Notes under the pieces: generated by a model | What the model was told of the DNA's origin: nothing | What the model saw: the letters and a program-made list of their open reading frames with translations, nothing else | The model's database searches: none | Shown: piece after piece, positions 1 to 5,633 of the stretch | How the letters are laid out: each line of letters begins with the position of its first letter | How positions within the stretch are numbered: the first letter of the stretch is position 1 | Source: Rubrobacteraceae bacterium | GTDB taxonomy: Bacteria > Actinomycetota > Rubrobacteria > Rubrobacterales > Rubrobacteraceae | Assembly: GCA_021156345.1 (NCBI GenBank) | Contig: JAJNDJ010000199.1 | Location: 1 to 6,818, forward strand | Direction of reading: 5' to 3' | DNA: 6,818 nt | Program-made: the position numbers and the translations under genes

Positions 1-633
1 GACCAGGAGGACGTCGTTCTCGCGGTAGCGCTTCTGGAACTCGAGGGGCGCGTTGTCCCTCATCGAGTTTATAAAGTCGTTCGTAAACTGCTCGCACGTA
101 ACGTACCGGATCCTCATGCTCGGATCCTGGTCCTCCACGTAGTGTCCCACGGCGCGCAAAAGATGCGTCTTCCCCAGGCCAACACCGCCGTAGATAAAGA
201 GTGGGTTGTAGACGAGGCCAGGGGTCTCTGCGACGGCCAGCGTCGCCGCGTGGGCAAACCTGTTGCCAGCCCCTATGACGAACGTGTCGAACGTGTACTT
301 GGCCCTGAAAGATCTCGGCGTACGCACGTTCAGAACAGACTCAGCGCCCTCCGCGGTCGCGCCGTTCCCGGTATGGACGCCGGGTCCTCCGACGCTGACC
401 ACGAGGGATGTCTCCTGGCCTCTCACGTCGTCGAGCACTTCCTCCAGGAGCGGCCTGAAGCGGCTCTCGATGTACTCCTTGGCGAACGTGTTGGGGACCG
501 ATATCTCCAGCTGATCCTCGTAGAGGGCCACAGGACGTATGCCCTCGAACCAGACCCTGAGCGACGAGACGTCTATATGCTCTGAGGCCCGATCCAGGAC
601 CTCCGTCCAGACCTGCTCCGCCTTACCGGCCAC
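1..633 (-). CDS. dnaA: Chromosomal replication initiator protein DnaA (N-terminal 211 residues, truncated by window edge)
   Basis: DnaA binds DnaA boxes at oriC and, as an ATP-bound AAA+ filament, opens the DNA and helps load the replicative helicase. Read on the minus strand from a GTG at 633, the protein begins [20 protein letters not shown], a domain I type start. A low-complexity linker (about residues 85-105) follows, then the AAA+ core with the family signature [19 protein letters not shown] (about 112-130) and Walker A GGVGLGKT at 149-156. The sequence ends at ...RENDVLLV just before Walker B, so the rest of AAA+ and the DNA-binding domain IV lie outside the window. The GTG lies 2 nt after the stop of the upstream ATPase-wHTH gene, so the two are probably cotranscribed and translationally coupled. 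No strong ribosome binding site is visible. The identity is certain; the exact start is very likely. Confidence 0.97.
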   Translation of the reverse strand, partial: MAGKAEQVWTEVLDRASEHIDVSSLRVWFEGIRPVALYEDQLEISVPNTFAKEYIESRFRPLLEEVLDDVRGQETSLVVSVGGPGVHTGNGATAEGAESVLNVRTPRSFRAKYTFDTFVIGAGNRFAHAATLAVAETPGLVYNPLFIYGGVGLGKTHLLRAVGHYVEDQDPSMRIRYVTCEQFTNDFINSMRDNAPLEFQKRYRENDVLLV

Positions 634-635
634 GC

Positions 636-1505
636 TTACTTGACCCAGGCATTGATTATGGCCCCGACCAGATCCCTACCCAGCGGGGAGATTAGGCGCT
701 TGCCAGACTCATCGGCTATGACAAGGCCGTGCTCTTCGAGAACCGAGAGATCCCTGTAGGCGGTGCTCACGCTTATCTCCAGCCTTTCAGCCACGGTCGA
801 AGGTCCTACTTCACCGCACTCGAGGACCGTAATGAGCGCCTTCTGCTGCCTCTCGGAGATGTTCATCCGCGGCACTGCGTCTGGGTAGCGTCTCTGCGGG
901 GGTGGCACAGAAGCCGCCTCTCCTTCCCCGCCCACCGTCTCGCCAGAGGCCGCCGAGATGGTGGCCACGGTACCGCCGCCGATATTGTCCTCGATGGTGA
1001 GGGTCCCGCCGACCTTCTCAGCCGCAGCGCGGGCGATGCCAAGCCCGGCTCCGACGCCCCGGATCTCACCAATGGCCTCAGGCGCGGCGCCGCTGAAACC
1101 GAACTCCATCGCCCTGCTCTTGTTCTCCACCCCAGGCCCCTTGTCCGAGACGCGTACGACATTGCCGTCGTCGAGAACGGAGATAACTACCCCCTGGTAG
1201 CGGGCGTGTATGAGGTTCTCCACCACCTCGCGAATAGACTCCTCGGGAACTCTGCCCCCAGCATCTCTCACCTTTTCCGAAACGATCCTGGTGAACTTCT
1301 GAGTGGCGGAACCCGGGCTGGACGCCGAAACCTCGGTAATCTCCGGCGTGCTGCCCCTGGGATAGACTGCTATGCGAACGCCGACGCCCGACTTGTCCGT
1401 CTCCCCTGGTGTCCAATGTGCGTGCATCATCCCCAGAAAGGAATTTAGCGCACCCCTCATCGTAGCGCTATAGCTCGAGATCATAAAACCAATCTTTGCA
1501 GGCAA
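636..1505 (-). CDS. HATPase_c (GHKL-type) ATP-binding protein fused to a C-terminal winged helix, upstream of dnaA
   Basis: I do not recognise a named gene. In the 289-residue reading, residues 41-185 form a GHKL/Bergerat ATPase fold. The N box is E93-x3-N97 within [10 protein letters not shown], the G1 box is DKGPGV (121-126), and the glycine-rich G2 lid is GVGAGLGIA (150-158). A Pro/Gly/Glu-rich linker (188-205) leads to a winged helix (214-289) with helix-turn-helix [20 protein letters not shown] and wing region [16 protein letters not shown]. There is no histidine phosphoacceptor domain, receiver domain or membrane segment, so it is not an ordinary sensor kinase. The ATPase resembles anti-sigma kinases (RsbW/SpoIIAB type) and histidine kinases equally at this level. 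The start is uncertain: TTG at 1505, ATG at 1484 or ATG at 1430 (residue 26); the ATPase core needs none of the first 35 residues. The gene lies between oriC and dnaA, 2 nt from dnaA. I infer an ATP-responsive DNA-binding regulator, perhaps of dnaA or oriC. Confidence 0.85.
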   Translation of the reverse strand: MPAKIGFMISSYSATMRGALNSFLGMMHAHWTPGETDKSGVGVRIAVYPRGSTPEITEVSASSPGSATQKFTRIVSEKVRDAGGRVPEESIREVVENLIHARYQGVVISVLDDGNVVRVSDKGPGVENKSRAMEFGFSGAAPEAIGEIRGVGAGLGIARAAAEKVGGTLTIEDNIGGGTVATISAASGETVGGEGEAASVPPPQRRYPDAVPRMNISERQQKALITVLECGEVGPSTVAERLEISVSTAYRDLSVLEEHGLVIADESGKRLISPLGRDLVGAIINAWVK

Positions 1506-1514
1506 TTAACATAG

Positions 1515-1523
1515 TTATCCACA
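1515..1523 (+). promoter_or_regulatory. DnaA box 1 (TTATCCACA)
   Basis: Exact match to the consensus DnaA box. It forms the first copy of a perfect 12-bp tandem repeat GTTATCCACAGC (1514-1525 and 1526-1537), so boxes 1 and 2 lie on nearly the same helical face in the same orientation. Confidence 0.93.
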
Positions 1524-1526
1524 GCG

Positions 1527-1535
1527 TTATCCACA
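1527..1535 (+). promoter_or_regulatory. DnaA box 2 (TTATCCACA)
   Basis: Exact consensus box, 12 bp downstream of box 1. It is also the left arm of a 27-bp palindrome shared with box 3. Confidence 0.93.
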
Positions 1536-1538
1536 GCT

Positions 1539-1547
1539 TGTGGATAA
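1539..1547 (-). promoter_or_regulatory. DnaA box 3 (inverted; TGTGGATAA on the plus strand)
   Basis: Exact consensus box on the minus strand, separated from box 2 by only 3 bp (GCT). Boxes 2 and 3 therefore face each other head to head. Confidence 0.93.
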
Positions 1548-1563
1548 CGCTTAGAAATCTACG

Positions 1564-1582
1564 CCTTGGGGTGACCTTGGGG
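1564..1582 (+). repeat. Direct repeat CCTTGGGG x2, period 11 bp
   Basis: CCTTGGGG occurs at 1564-1571 and 1575-1582, about one helical turn apart and 14 bp to the right of the DnaA-box palindrome. It may be a GC-rich origin element or a protein binding site; no function can be read from the sequence. Confidence 0.5.
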
Positions 1583-1748
1583 CCCACAACGGTGCGATTC
1601 AGACCCAGTAGGAGGATGGACGACGGAGAGCAAGCGCACATTCTAAACGCCATTTTGCAGCGTTTTTCTGCGAGATGTACCGGGTTGTTTCGTATTCGCG
1701 AGGGCGAACTTGGTCTCGAGATTGCTGGATGGCGTTGCCGGCTTCGGA

Positions 1749-1754
1749 TATACT
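1749..1754 (+). promoter_or_regulatory. Likely -10 element (TATACT) of the rpmH operon promoter
   Basis: TATACT differs from TATAAT by one base and lies 45 nt before the rpmH ATG, which would leave a 5' leader of roughly 40 nt. No convincing -35 box is found at 16-18 nt spacing; TTGCTG (1722-1727) is 21 nt away. The call rests on the -10 match and the position. Confidence 0.4.
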
Positions 1755-1799
1755 CTCGTCGGTCGACTGAATACTTCGGAGTGCCTGTAGAGGAGTCCA

Positions 1800-1934
1800 A
1801 TGAAGCGTACTTATCAGCCAAATCGCCGCAAGAGGGCCAAGACACACGGCTTTCGCAAGCGCATGAGCTCGGTAGGCGGGCGCAGGGTCGTCGCTGACCG
1901 CCGGCGCCGGGGCCGCAAGCGTCTGGCAGTCTGA
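1800..1934 (+). CDS. rpmH: 50S ribosomal protein L34 (bL34)
   Basis: bL34 is a small, highly basic protein of the large ribosomal subunit. The 44-residue product begins [20 protein letters not shown] and ends [11 protein letters not shown]. The N-terminal KRTYQPNxRKRxKxHGFxxRM block and the basic C-terminus are diagnostic, and 44 residues is the normal length. The ATG at 1800 is preceded by a good ribosome binding site, AGAGGAG (1789-1795), at 4 nt spacing. A TATACT -10 candidate lies 45 nt upstream. It is the first gene of the rightward operon and ends 3 nt before rnpA, the near-universal rpmH-rnpA arrangement beside oriC. It is shorter than common length cutoffs and easily missed. Confidence 0.98.
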   Translation: MKRTYQPNRRKRAKTHGFRKRMSSVGGRRVVADRRRRGRKRLAV

Positions 1935-1937
1935 GCG

Positions 1938-2294
1938 TTGTCCCGTAGCAAGCGAATGCGTCTGACTGACTCGCCCGAATTCGAGAGGGTCTACCGTCAG
2001 GGCACCGCTTACAGGGGCAAGCTCTTCTCCGTGCACGCCTTTCCAAACGAGCATGGCACCCCGCGGCTCGGGCTCTCCGTCTCCCGAAAGGTCGGCAACG
2101 CGGTAACGAGAAACGCCGTGCGAAGGAGGCTCAGAGAGGTATTCTACTCCTGCATCTCCGAAGGATCCGGGAACCTGGATCTCGTGGTGTCGGCGAGGCC
2201 GGCGGCGGCTGAGGCGACGTTCGACGAGTTGCGGGATGAGTTCAGCAAGTCGTTGGGCAGGGTCGGTGGCCCGGTCGGGCGCCGGCCGGTTTGA
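1938..2294 (+). CDS. rnpA: Ribonuclease P protein component
   Basis: RnpA is the protein cofactor of RNase P; it binds the RNA subunit and the 5' leader of precursor tRNAs. The 118-residue product has the family layout: LTDSPEFERVYRQG near the N-terminus (9-22), a central strand region (LFSVHAFPNE), then the RNR motif region GNAVTRNAVRRRLRE (53-67), the most conserved part of the family. The start chosen is TTG at 1938, the farthest possible because the rpmH TGA lies just upstream in the same frame. It keeps the usual basic residues before RLT. ATG at 1956 is the alternative. No clear ribosome binding site is present and the gap to rpmH is 3 nt, so expression probably depends on coupling to rpmH. 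The C-terminal tail (GRVGGPVGRRPV) is not conserved in the family. Confidence 0.96.
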   Translation: MSRSKRMRLTDSPEFERVYRQGTAYRGKLFSVHAFPNEHGTPRLGLSVSRKVGNAVTRNAVRRRLREVFYSCISEGSGNLDLVVSARPAAAEATFDELRDEFSKSLGRVGGPVGRRPV

Positions 2295-2306
2295 CTGCAG
2301 CTGGCC

Positions 2307-2522
2307 ATGTCTGCGAAGAAGGTGAGCACGGGACTTATTCGACTCTACCGCAGGTACCTCTCCCCCATGCTGCCCCCGTCTTGCAGGTATACGCCGAGCT
2401 GCTCCCTTTACACGTTGCAGGCCATAGAGAAGTACGGCGTACCGAGGGGCATTTTTATGGGCGTCCTCAGGGTGCTCCGTTGTCACCCGTTCTCCAAGGG
2501 AGGATTCGACCCGGTAAGATGA
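2307..2522 (+). CDS. yidD: Membrane protein insertion efficiency factor YidD
   Basis: YidD is a small membrane-associated protein that assists YidC-dependent insertion of inner-membrane proteins. The 71-residue product is full length for the family and carries the signature LYRRYLSPMLPPSCRYTPSC (13-32), then SLYTLQAIEKYG and G...RVLRCHPFSKGGFDPV (about 52-70), with the conserved cysteines, CHP and GGxDPV. The N-terminal segment is amphipathic rather than a clear transmembrane helix, as expected. The ATG at 2307 is 12 nt after the rnpA stop and the gene ends 10 nt before yidC, the canonical rnpA-yidD-yidC order. The ribosome binding site is weak, consistent with translation from a polycistronic message. 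Confidence 0.97.
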   Translation: MSAKKVSTGLIRLYRRYLSPMLPPSCRYTPSCSLYTLQAIEKYGVPRGIFMGVLRVLRCHPFSKGGFDPVR

Positions 2523-2532
2523 TTAGGATCAT

Positions 2533-3342
2533 ATGCTCAACGCAATAGCAGACTTTTTCCAGAACCTATTCGGTCCTGTAGTGAGCGTACTCGGCGCGGT
2601 GCTACTGTACTTCCATGAGACCATTGGCGCGCCGTGGTGGCTCTCGATAGTGCTGCTGACGGTGATCGTGCGTAGCCTACTCTTCCCCCTGACTGTAAAG
2701 CAGGTCAGAAGCATGCGCGCGATGCAGGATCTGAAACCGCACATGGACAGAGTCCGAGCGCAGTTCAAGGACAATCCCCAGCGGCAGCGGGAGGAGATGG
2801 CGAAGGTCTACCAGGAGCAGGGGGTCAATCCCCTCGGCGGATGCCTCCCGATCCTGGTACAGATGCCCATATTTATCGGGATCTTCTACGTTATCCGCCA
2901 GTTCGGCGGTTACAGCCTCGGGGGCAGGACAGTGCCCCCGCAATACCCCAGCTTCCACGAGGGCGGCATCCTGTGGTTCCAGAACTTGTCGATTGCGGAT
3001 CCCACATACCTCTTGCCGATCATCTCCGCGGTAACGATGCTGGCGGCAACCGAGATAACCGCGAAGAACATAGACCCGCAGCAGCGCTGGCTGATGCGCC
3101 TTCTTCCCATTGGCTTTACTATATTCCTCATCAACTTCCCCGCCGGACTGTTCGTGTACTGGATCACCTCGAACCTGATGACCCTGGGCCAGAATTTCGT
3201 GATCTATAACTACGGTCCCGGCAAGAAGTCCACGGATGGTACGAAGGGCACCGATGGCGGCGCAGCCAAGAGGAGATCGCCAAGCAGGCCGCCAAGGTCG
3301 CGAAAAGGAAGCGTAGAAAGAAGAAGAAATGACGGAGAGTAA
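2533..3342 (+). CDS. yidC: Membrane protein insertase YidC (Oxa1 family), C-terminal tail apparently frameshifted
   Basis: YidC inserts and folds membrane proteins in the cytoplasmic membrane, alone or with SecYEG. The 269-residue reading has the five-helix Oxa1 core. There is a first hydrophobic stretch (11-27) and a helix at 34-53 with the groove arginine R47 in VIVRSLLFPL. A basic cytoplasmic hairpin follows (54-97), then NPLGGCLPILVQMPIFIGIFY (99-119) and helices near 159-174 and 190-212, ending NFPAGLFVYWITSN and LGQNFVIYNY. It lacks the large periplasmic domain of proteobacterial YidC, as in Gram-positive bacteria. AGGA at 2525-2528 is a modest ribosome binding site. After residue 246 (AAK, 3268-3270) the tail becomes Ser/Pro/Arg-rich in this frame and ends at 3342. 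The neighbouring frame from 3270 reads EEIAKQAAKVAKRKRRKKKK and stops at 3332, a typical YidC tail. One base is probably missing near 3270. Confidence 0.95.
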   Translation: MLNAIADFFQNLFGPVVSVLGAVLLYFHETIGAPWWLSIVLLTVIVRSLLFPLTVKQVRSMRAMQDLKPHMDRVRAQFKDNPQRQREEMAKVYQEQGVNPLGGCLPILVQMPIFIGIFYVIRQFGGYSLGGRTVPPQYPSFHEGGILWFQNLSIADPTYLLPIISAVTMLAATEITAKNIDPQQRWLMRLLPIGFTIFLINFPAGLFVYWITSNLMTLGQNFVIYNYGPGKKSTDGTKGTDGGAAKRRSPSRPPRSRKGSVERRRNDGE

Positions 3343-4117
3343 AGAGTTTTACGCCTCTACGATCGATGAGGCCGTCGAGAATGCCGCCCTCGAACTGGGC
3401 CTGTCCGCAGAGGAGCTCTCCTACCGCGTGTTGGATGAGGGTAACTCTGGTTTCCTCGGTATCGGAGCCAGGGATGCCCGCATCGTCGTAGAAGCGCCGG
3501 CACAACACACGTCAGACGATGAAGACGAACCTCCGGATACAACGCCTGCAGAGAACGTGGTGGTTGGCGAGCCCGCGTCGGAACGCTCTGAAACTGCGGA
3601 GTCTTCCACCCTGTCCGAGGTCTACGGGGAACGGTCGGAGTCCGAGCAAGTCGAGGCGCCCGAGGAGCTGCTGGACGAGATTCGGGTCCTCGTTTCTTCG
3701 GTGCTGGATGCTATGGGATTCGAAGCTCGTGTAGAGGTCTACGATGCAGGCGGGTTTATTGCGGCGGACGTCGCCCCTGATAACACGGCTCTCTTTATAG
3801 GTCAGAAAGGCGAGACAATCGATGCGCTCCAGTATCTGGTCAACTTGTCCGCGTTCAGAGAGCGCCCCTACTTCAAAAGGGTGGTGCTCGATGCAGAGGG
3901 CTACCGCCAACGCCGCGTAGAGGCGATCCAAGGCATGGCCCACAGAACGGCCCGGCGAGCCGTCCGCGAGCGACGGACCGTGGAAATGCCGCCTATGAAC
4001 TCCGCGGAGCGACGCGTCGTCCACCTCTTTCTCTCAGAGAACCCAAGGGTCACAACCGAGAGCGAAGGCAGCGGCGATAACCGGCGAGTGAAGGTCTCTC
4101 CCACCACTCAGGTATAG
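3329..4117 (+). CDS. jag: RNA-binding protein Jag/KhpB (Jag_N, KH and R3H domains)
   Basis: Jag (KhpB/EloR) is a cytoplasmic RNA-binding protein, linked in Firmicutes to cell elongation and division through its partner KhpA. The 262-residue product has an intact three-part layout. The Jag_N domain (1-55) carries GNSGFLGIGARDARIVVEA. A long acidic, disordered linker (56-112) is rich in D, E, S and T. A type II KH domain (about 115-190) has the loop GQKGETIDALQYLVNL (158-173). The R3H domain (about 195-258) has R228-x3-H232 in RRVVH and ends with NRRVKVSP. The ATG at 3329 overlaps the TGA of the alternative yidC frame (ATGA, 3329-3332), so coupling to yidC is likely. It is followed by 94 nt holding a parS site and a hairpin before rsmG. 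The 20-residue N-terminus matches family starts. Confidence 0.96.
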   Translation: MTESKEFYASTIDEAVENAALELGLSAEELSYRVLDEGNSGFLGIGARDARIVVEAPAQHTSDDEDEPPDTTPAENVVVGEPASERSETAESSTLSEVYGERSESEQVEAPEELLDEIRVLVSSVLDAMGFEARVEVYDAGGFIAADVAPDNTALFIGQKGETIDALQYLVNLSAFRERPYFKRVVLDAEGYRQRRVEAIQGMAHRTARRAVRERRTVEMPPMNSAERRVVHLFLSENPRVTTESEGSGDNRRVKVSPTTQV

Positions 4118-4123
4118 GAACCT

Positions 4124-4139
4124 CGTTTCACGTGAAACG
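4124..4139. promoter_or_regulatory. parS: parS site 1 (ParB binding site)
   Basis: CGTTTCACGTGAAACG is a perfect 16-bp palindrome matching the consensus TGTTTCACGTGAAACA at all but the two outermost bases. It lies 7 nt after the jag stop. ParB binds parS and spreads to form the origin segregation complex. It is 89 bp centre to centre from parS site 2. Confidence 0.95.
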
Positions 4140-4170
4140 CAGACCGCTATCATCGCTTCAGTACACGCCT

Positions 4171-4206
4171 GGCGACAGAAATTTGCACGAACAAACTCCT
4201 GTCGCC
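4171..4206 (+). repeat. Inverted repeat (8-bp stem, 20-nt loop) between the two parS sites
   Basis: GGCGACAG (4171-4178) pairs perfectly with CTGTCGCC (4199-4206). No T-run follows, so it is not a standard terminator. It ends 5 nt before the rsmG ATG and could fold in the rsmG leader or simply mark a protein site. Confidence 0.5.
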
Positions 4207-4211
4207 GAAGC

Positions 4212-4961
4212 ATGTTTCACGTGAAACGTCATGTGGATGCTCTAGGCCTGATGGAGGCACAGGCGGCTGCATGGGGGTTGCGCCTCTTCCACGACCGGCG
4301 CGGGCACCTGCAGGATTATGCCAGGCTTCTCGCTTCCTATGACCTTGCGAACGTCATAGGCACTAGGGACGTCGATAGGATACTGACGGAACACGTACTC
4401 GATTCTTTGAGTTGCTTCCTGCATGAACCGCTGTCTAGCGCCGGGCGATTGGCCGATGTGGGCAGTGGTGGTGGGCTTCCCGGCATCCCGATAAAGATTC
4501 TGAGGCCTGACCTTGCTACCACTCTCGTAGAATCGACTGGCAAGAAGGCCATGTTTTTGCGGTTCGCGGTAGAGGGACTCTGTTTGAGGGGTGTAGATGT
4601 CGCCAATACGAGGGTGGAGGATCTCGGTCGAACGGCGATGCATCGCGGGGCCTATGATGTCGTGACGTGCAGGGCGGTAGCCCGGTTATCTGTGGTTGCA
4701 GAGTACTGTGTGCCGCTACTCGAGACTGGTGGTTGTGCCATCGCTATGAAAGGTCGGTTGGAACCAGAGGAGCTTGCAGAGGGCCACAGGGCCGTTGATG
4801 CGCTAGGAGCGAAGGTGGCAGGGACTACGAGGGTGCCCATGCTCCCCGAGGTTGGTAAGGAGGATCGTAACCTGGTAATCCTCGAAAAGATCCGGGAGAC
4901 CCCGCCACAGTATCCGCGAAGGACGGGCATTGTGGGCAAGAGACCGCTAGGCGTTCGCTGA
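4212..4961 (+). CDS. rsmG: 16S rRNA (guanine(527)-N7)-methyltransferase RsmG (GidB)
   Basis: RsmG uses S-adenosylmethionine to methylate N7 of G527 in the 530 loop of 16S rRNA; loss commonly gives low-level streptomycin resistance. The 249-residue product is complete. The N-terminal helices precede the SAM-binding motif DVGSGGGLPGIPI (82-94), then LVESTGKKAMFL (105-116), the CRAVARL segment (153-159), AMKGR (178-182) and the C-terminal signature RNLVILEK....TPPQYPRRTG..GKRPLG. The ATG at 4212 is chosen because the first codons MFHVKR are encoded by parS site 2, and the long N-terminus is otherwise consistent. There is no good ribosome binding site (only GAAG at 4207-4210). The gene sits between jag and parA as in many bacteria and is separated from parA by 26 nt. 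Confidence 0.96.
   Translation: MFHVKRHVDALGLMEAQAAAWGLRLFHDRRGHLQDYARLLASYDLANVIGTRDVDRILTEHVLDSLSCFLHEPLSSAGRLADVGSGGGLPGIPIKILRPDLATTLVESTGKKAMFLRFAVEGLCLRGVDVANTRVEDLGRTAMHRGAYDVVTCRAVARLSVVAEYCVPLLETGGCAIAMKGRLEPEELAEGHRAVDALGAKVAGTTRVPMLPEVGKEDRNLVILEKIRETPPQYPRRTGIVGKRPLGVR
4213..4228. promoter_or_regulatory. parS: parS site 2 (overlapping the rsmG start codon)
   Basis: TGTTTCACGTGAAACG matches the parS consensus TGTTTCACGTGAAACA in 15 of 16 positions. It begins at the second base of the rsmG ATG and encodes FHVK and part of the next codon, so the site is fixed inside coding sequence. Bound ParB could hinder transcription or translation start of rsmG; that is inference. Confidence 0.95.
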
Positions 4962-4987
4962 GCAACGCGGACAAACGACGTGCTAAG

Positions 4988-5633
4988 ATGCCCGCGGTGA
5001 GGACTATCGTAGCCATAGTGAACCAGAAAGGCGGTGTTGGCAAGAGCACGACCGCCATCAACCTGGCGCGAGGGCAAACCCTTGCAGGACGTGGCTGTGA
5101 AGACGGAGATAGAAGGGCTCGACGTCGCGCCGGCTACCATCAACCTGGTCGGGGCCGAGGTCGAGTTGGTCTCCAGCCTGGCACGCGAGTTCAAGCTCAA
5201 GCGGGCTCTGGAGAGACTGTCCTCGTATGACAGGGTGTTGCTAGACTGTCCGCCGTCCCTGGATCTCCTGACCCTCAACGCTCTGACCGCCGCTGATGAG
5301 GCCCTCATTCCGATACAGTGCGAGTACTACGCCCTCGAGGGACTCACCCAGCTCATGCAGAGTATCAGGATGGTCAGGGAGGAATTGAACCCTGGTCTCG
5401 AGGTGGGCGGGGTGCTCCTGACGATGTTCGATCCACGCACGAACCTGGCCCATCAGGTGGCCGACGAAGTACGTTCCTTCTTCGGAGAACGAGTCTTCCA
5501 CACCATCGTCCCGAGGAACGTAAGGTTGAGTGAAGCCCCCAGCTTCGGGATGCCCATAGCCCTCTACGCGCCGAAGAGCACGGGAGCCGAGGCATATTCG
5601 GCCGTTGCGGACGAGGTGGTGGACCGTGGGTAA
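4988..5633 (+). pseudogene. parA: Chromosome partitioning ATPase ParA (Soj), broken by an internal out-of-frame deletion
   Basis: ParA/Soj is a deviant Walker ATPase that drives origin segregation with ParB-parS. The first segment starts at ATG 4988 (GTG 4997 is an alternative) and reads MPAVRTIVAIVNQKGGVGKS TTAINLA, with the deviant Walker A KGGVGKS at 14-20, up to 5068. Homology then resumes in another frame at about 5070 with EGKPLQDVAVKTEIEGLD and runs to TAA at 5631-5633. That part includes Walker B VLLDCPPS, the IPIQCEYYALEGL segment and PRNVRLSEAPSFG. Compared from memory with Bacillus subtilis Soj (253 residues), about 42 codons are missing, covering AxLAxxGxRVLLVDxDPQGN and the following helix. 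The remaining pieces total about 213 residues. Read literally, the first frame ends after 80 residues, so no functional ParA is expected. Real decay and assembly error are both possible. Confidence 0.9.

Larger units (their letters stand above)
1524..1550. repeat. 27-bp palindrome containing two DnaA boxes
   Basis: Perfect inverted repeat with arms GCGTTATCCACA (1524-1535) and TGTGGATAACGC (1539-1550) around the 3-bp centre GCT. The arms extend 3 bp beyond each DnaA box, so the symmetry is larger than the two boxes require. Confidence 0.9.
1440..1600. other. oriC: Chromosomal replication origin oriC (DnaA-box cluster and flanking AT-rich DNA)
   Basis: Three perfect DnaA boxes occur within 33 bp (1515-1547), in the divergent space between the dnaA operon and rpmH, the usual location of oriC. 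The stretch to the left, about 1441-1515, is richer in A and T than the rest of the window (for example TCATAAAACCAATCTTTGCA and AATTAACATAG) and is the likely unwinding side. It overlaps the possible 5' end of the ATPase-wHTH gene. On the right there is a direct repeat of CCTTGGGG. The noncoding interval up to rpmH at 1800 (294 nt from 1506) holds these elements plus a likely rpmH promoter; I see no gene in it. The outer limits of the origin are arbitrary. Confidence 0.85.

Noticed and set aside
142..585. Plus-strand open frames opposite dnaA
   Set aside because: The minus strand encodes unmistakable DnaA sequence throughout.
1120..1225. TTCTCCACC sequences as extra DnaA boxes
   Set aside because: They differ from the consensus at key positions and lie inside coding sequence; not distinguishable from chance.
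729..1448. Plus-strand open frame of 239 codons opposite the ATPase-wHTH gene
   Set aside because: The minus-strand frame has clear ATPase and winged-helix motifs; this one is low complexity in type and is a shadow.
1645..1667. Possible rho-independent terminator: AAACGC and GCGTTT stem followed by T residues
   Set aside because: The stem has only 6 bp with half A-T pairs, and the T-run is part of the stem. There is no plus-strand gene upstream for it to end.
1496..1897. Plus-strand open frame of 133 codons across oriC and into rpmH
   Set aside because: It translates the DnaA boxes and overlaps the certain rpmH gene in another frame; no ribosome binding site and no family resemblance.
1599..2486. 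Long minus-strand open frame (295 codons) opposite rpmH, rnpA and yidD
   Set aside because: It is antisense to three certain genes; high G+C DNA gives long open antisense frames, and the product is Arg/Pro-rich without motifs.
3268..3275. Programmed -1 ribosomal frameshift in yidC
   Set aside because: No slippery heptamer (X XXY YYZ) is present at the switch point; a lost base is simpler.
4652..5308. Minus-strand open frame of 218 codons opposite rsmG and parA
   Set aside because: Ser/Arg/Thr-rich shadow of two recognised genes; no independent support.
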